From CAUZEO01 sp963578625 (GTDB taxonomy: Bacteria; Verrucomicrobiota; Kiritimatiellia; SLOV01), in the NCBI GenBank assembly GCA_963578625.1, contig CAUZEO010000248.1, forward strand, positions 1-8,011: a stretch of DNA of 8,011 bases, given 5' to 3'. The translations under genes and the position numbers were made by a program. Under the pieces are notes generated by a model. The model was not told where the DNA came from, searched no databases, and was given only the letters and a program-made list of their open reading frames with translations. Shown in pieces: positions 5,136-8,011 of this stretch. How positions within the stretch are numbered: position 1 is the stretch's first letter; each line of letters starts with the position of its first letter.

Positions 5136-8011
5136 ATGAGGATGACACTGATGATGATACTAGCCTACGTTTATCACCGACTTTCTATTGCGCGGCCTGA
5201 TGTCACACGAAATCAAGAGGTTTCCCGGTCCCTGCGACCTCAACGTGTGCCTGTGAATACATGGTTCCTGTTTTGCAGTATTCTGCTGATCGCAAGCGTT
5301 TCCACACCGGCGAATGAACTCGCGGAGTACCGCAAGCATCTGACGCTTTTCAGTCTAAAGACAACCGGGCCGGTTCTGGACGGCCGCCTGGATGATCCTT
5401 GCTGGAACAATGCCCACGTTCAGACGGCCAAGGGATTCGTTCTGCTCATGGACGAAGGGAAAATCGAGACGCCCGCCGCCGATACCGAGGTGATGAGCTG
5501 TTACGACGACACGCATCTCTACATTGCTGCGAAACTCCACGAGCCGGGCATGGACAAGCTGAAGGTGTCGACGCCGGTTCAGCCCTGGATGGGAGACTGT
5601 ATTGAAGTTTTTGTCGATCCGACCGGCGAAGGCCGGGACTATTTCCAATTCATCACCGACACGGTCACGAATACCTTCAGCGGGTTCAATGAAGGCGGGC
5701 AAATCGCATTAATCTCGTTCGAATGGTCGGTGGAGGTCGCGAAGGCGGAGAACTACTGGTCGGTAGAAATGGCCCTGCCTTTTGAGTCGCTCGGTGTTGA
5801 AACACCTGCGGACAACGAACGGTGGGATTTCAACATGGGCCGGGAACGCTACGTTGAGCTGGAGAATTCCGCGTGGGCGACGATGGGCGGCTTTGCGCAG
5901 CGGGAGCGATTCGGCCGGCTCGCATTCTACTCCCGCCACGAGATCAAGGCGGACATGAGCTATTGGGAGAATTCCGACGCGGACCCGCTGATGAGACGAA
6001 AGGAGGTCTCCGGCATCAAGATGGCCGATCGCTTCCTGCGTGGAGGCGAGGGCACGAAGAGGACTCCGGATCTCTGGTCCTATTTCCCCTACGAAGCCGA
6101 CCGTGGCGAGAAGGCTCCCAGCGGATATTTCCCTACTCAGGGCTACCTCAATGCAGAGACAAAGGCGAATCATCCCGAGTTCTACCAGGCTGCCATGGAC
6201 ATCAACCGGCTCCTGGTTCAGACGAGCTTCCTCGAAGAGAAGCTGCGCGCCGCCACACGCGCAGCGTTCTACGGTACGAACCTGGCGGCAGGGGATTCCG
6301 GGAGCACGGCATTTGCCGCCGACATGGGAGAAATGCAGAAGGAAAACAGCGCCATCCAAAACGGCGTGAATGAGATCTATCAATTCTACGGGCGGGCGTA
6401 CGATGCGGATCGAAGCGTAGAACTCTTGTCCGGACTGGATTCGCAGATCGAGGCGATTGCGTCCAGGATCGGGACCCTTGAAGAACGGATCGAAGAATTC
6501 GTCTCCACCTCGGCGTCCACGGTAGCCGGGAAGACGGGGCCATGGAAAAGCGCGCCGCTTGAACTCTCTCCGGAACAGTTGTACCCGAACGACGACGGCA
6601 CCAGTCAAAGGTATCAGTTCACGGCCTTCAGCGGTGCTCATACCGAACCTCTGTGGCCGCTGGGTCCATTTGACGGCTTTCACATCGACCATCCAATTCC
6701 GTGGCCGATCACAGACGTACCCGGCGAATATAAGTTTCCGAAACTGCGCGGATATATCGATCGCATCCTCCGGGAAAGCGGCGGCAAGATCGATAGCTTT
6801 TCCTGCACCGAGCCGAGTTATCGCGGTATGGTGATTCCCATGACGGAGTGGATGCTGGCGAAGGCGGAAAAAGATCCGGACATTCTCAGGCAGACGGAAA
6901 AGGACGAGCAGCCGCCTCTGGTTGCCAGGCTTCTGATCGGGAAGAATTCACGGCTCAATATCGAAAACCCGGATGCCCGGAAGTATATAGACGGCTATCT
7001 CAAGAACATGGCCGCTGAACTATCCTCCATGGCCGAACTGGACTACTTCCTGACCGGATGGGAAGGATCGGCCCCCCACATCGGCTACAACCCGTCGTGC
7101 CAATCAGCCTTTCGAGACTACCTGAAAGAGCGATACGGGTCCGTCGAAAAGCTGAACAAGAAATGGCGGACGGATTACGGCTCGTTCGAATCCATTGAAG
7201 TTCCCTATGGCCAGTATACCGCGCCGGCCGACGAAGTATCCGGACTCACGTACGAATTTGAACGCTGGCATCGGCTGAACTACGTCCGGCTTTTGGCCTC
7301 GATGCGGCTATCACTGAAGAAGGGCGCGCCGGACGTGCCTGTCATGCCCGACCCCTCGCATTTCCTGAAAGAGGGGAACACCTATCTCATGTACAGGGAA
7401 AATACCGGCGACATGATGAGCTTTCATTCACGCCCGGGTATGGAGGAACCCATGTGGGTCTACCTGGAGACCATGAACCGGGCATTTGGGATGATCACCG
7501 GGTACTTTGAGAACTATTTCGGGATGTGGCCAAAAGCGCACCTGAATGACGAGCGGCTGGCCAGACGTGTCCTCAACAAGCTCTTCTTCAAGATGTTTCT
7601 GAGGGACGTGCGCGTTTCCGCCTGGTGGCTCCGGGCCGCGTCCCATCCCACGGCCATATTGGTCGCCTACAATGGGAATTCATTTAACGTTGATTATCAG
7701 CAGACGATCTACCGCTGGAGCACAACGTCGATTCCCGCGATGTTTCGAAGGTGCCGAAGCATCGAGAAGGCCCTGCTGGAAAGCCGCCAGGAGATCCCCC
7801 AAACGGCCGTCATCCAGCCCTGTGCCAGCGTTTTCAACCTGGCGAGCCTGAAGCACGACAGCAATAACAGCGATACATTGAGCCTGATGTATGATCTGCA
7901 CAACAAGCTGCTCAGTCCGCTCAATGTTGCGCACGACTATCTGCCGGAAGAAATGGTGCTGGACGGGAAGGGGTCGCTGGACGACTACACGGTCCTCTTT
8001 TTGCCCTATGC
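5136..8011 (+). CDS. Large secreted CBM9-GH42-like glycoside hydrolase (3' partial)
   Basis: The frame is open without a stop from 5091 to the window end. ATG 5136 is the first start (residue 1), giving 958 visible residues. GTG 5247 or 5253 would place the hydrophobic stretch WFLFCSILLIASVS at the N-terminus as a signal peptide and may be the true start. Residues about 69-267 resemble a CBM9-like sugar-binding domain (PVLDGRLDDPCWNNA, DDTHLYIAAKLHEP, GDCIEVFVDP, YWSVEMALPFESLG, WDFNMGRERY, FGRLAFYS). A helical, probably coiled-coil linker follows (about 409-466). The next part resembles GH42 beta-galactosidases: YFLTGWEGS with Glu643 as candidate acid/base, CQSAFRDYLKERYGSVEKLNKKW after it, and ITGYFENYFGMW with Glu792 as candidate nucleophile. 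The end (TAVIQPCASVFNL, LLSPLNVAHDYLPEE, DYTVLFLPYA) looks like the start of the trimerisation-type domain. Expected role: extracellular or periplasmic cleavage of a galactose-containing or related polysaccharide; the substrate is not decidable. Confidence 0.85.
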   Translation, partial: MRMTLMMILAYVYHRLSIARPDVTRNQEVSRSLRPQRVPVNTWFLFCSILLIASVSTPANELAEYRKHLTLFSLKTTGPVLDGRLDDPCWNNAHVQTAKGFVLLMDEGKIETPAADTEVMSCYDDTHLYIAAKLHEPGMDKLKVSTPVQPWMGDCIEVFVDPTGEGRDYFQFITDTVTNTFSGFNEGGQIALISFEWSVEVAKAENYWSVEMALPFESLGVETPADNERWDFNMGRERYVELENSAWATMGGFAQRERFGRLAFYSRHEIKADMSYWENSDADPLMRRKEVSGIKMADRFLRGGEGTKRTPDLWSYFPYEADRGEKAPSGYFPTQGYLNAETKANHPEFYQAAMDINRLLVQTSFLEEKLRAATRAAFYGTNLAAGDSGSTAFAADMGEMQKENSAIQNGVNEIYQFYGRAYDADRSVELLSGLDSQIEAIASRIGTLEERIEEFVSTSASTVAGKTGPWKSAPLELSPEQLYPNDDGTSQRYQFTAFSGAHTEPLWPLGPFDGFHIDHPIPWPITDVPGEYKFPKLRGYIDRILRESGGKIDSFSCTEPSYRGMVIPMTEWMLAKAEKDPDILRQTEKDEQPPLVARLLIGKNSRLNIENPDARKYIDGYLKNMAAELSSMAELDYFLTGWEGSAPHIGYNPSCQSAFRDYLKERYGSVEKLNKKWRTDYGSFESIEVPYGQYTAPADEVSGLTYEFERWHRLNYVRLLASMRLSLKKGAPDVPVMPDPSHFLKEGNTYLMYRENTGDMMSFHSRPGMEEPMWVYLETMNRAFGMITGYFENYFGMWPKAHLNDERLARRVLNKLFFKMFLRDVRVSAWWLRAASHPTAILVAYNGNSFNVDYQQTIYRWSTTSIPAMFRRCRSIEKALLESRQEIPQTAVIQPCASVFNLASLKHDSNNSDTLSLMYDLHNKLLSPLNVAHDYLPEEMVLDGKGSLDDYTVLFLPY

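Noticed and set aside
5709..6692. 327-codon minus-strand frame opposite the glycosidase
   Set aside because: The plus strand shows convincing CBM9 sequence and linker in the same place; the antisense frame has no recognisable domain.

Overview
The window looks like chromosomal DNA of a member of the Planctomycetes-Verrucomicrobia-Lentisphaerae/Kiritimatiellota group. This rests on three hallmarks of that group occurring together. These are a LamG-like protein ending in a PEP-CTERM sorting tail, a tandem set of prepilin-type proteins with the FTLIELLVVIAII helix and an H-Xn-DG C-terminal motif, and a very large secreted glycosidase with an N-terminal carbohydrate-binding domain. The genus cannot be decided from the sequence.

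Layout, all genes on the + strand. (1) Bases 1-860 hold the 3' part of a secreted LamG/PEP-CTERM protein, closed by a strong intrinsic terminator (917-954). (2) Bases 955-1251 are non-coding and repeat-rich: a degenerate 12-bp tandem repeat, a 24-bp perfect palindrome, and a 104-bp compound inverted repeat whose right arm runs into the start of the next gene. (3) Bases 1252-3852 carry three paralogous prepilin-like genes. The second and third are a recent duplication that includes the 3' flank. Each of these two is followed by a long palindromic element (2884-2999 and 3923-4074) with perfect 27-bp and 20-bp outer arms, 12-bp-phased internal motifs and one visible compensatory base-pair change. 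(4) Bases 4170-4897 are a broken gene, frameshifted and truncated at its 3' end, that resembles secreted beta-propeller/GH32-like proteins of this group. (5) Bases 4898-5135 are non-coding, with a hairpin and a U-rich possible terminator. (6) From about 5136 to the window end runs an uninterrupted reading frame of at least 958 codons: signal/anchor segment, CBM9-like domain, helical linker, GH42-like catalytic region, and the start of a beta-galactosidase trimerisation-like domain.

The intact genes all appear to act at or outside the cell envelope: surface-anchored LamG protein, pseudopilin-like proteins needing a prepilin peptidase, and polysaccharide breakdown. No operon link between the blocks is evident, since terminators or long palindromes separate them. 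The most unusual material is non-coding: the paired long palindromes that travelled with the duplicated pilin genes, and the compound hairpin that appears to supply the start site of the first pilin gene.
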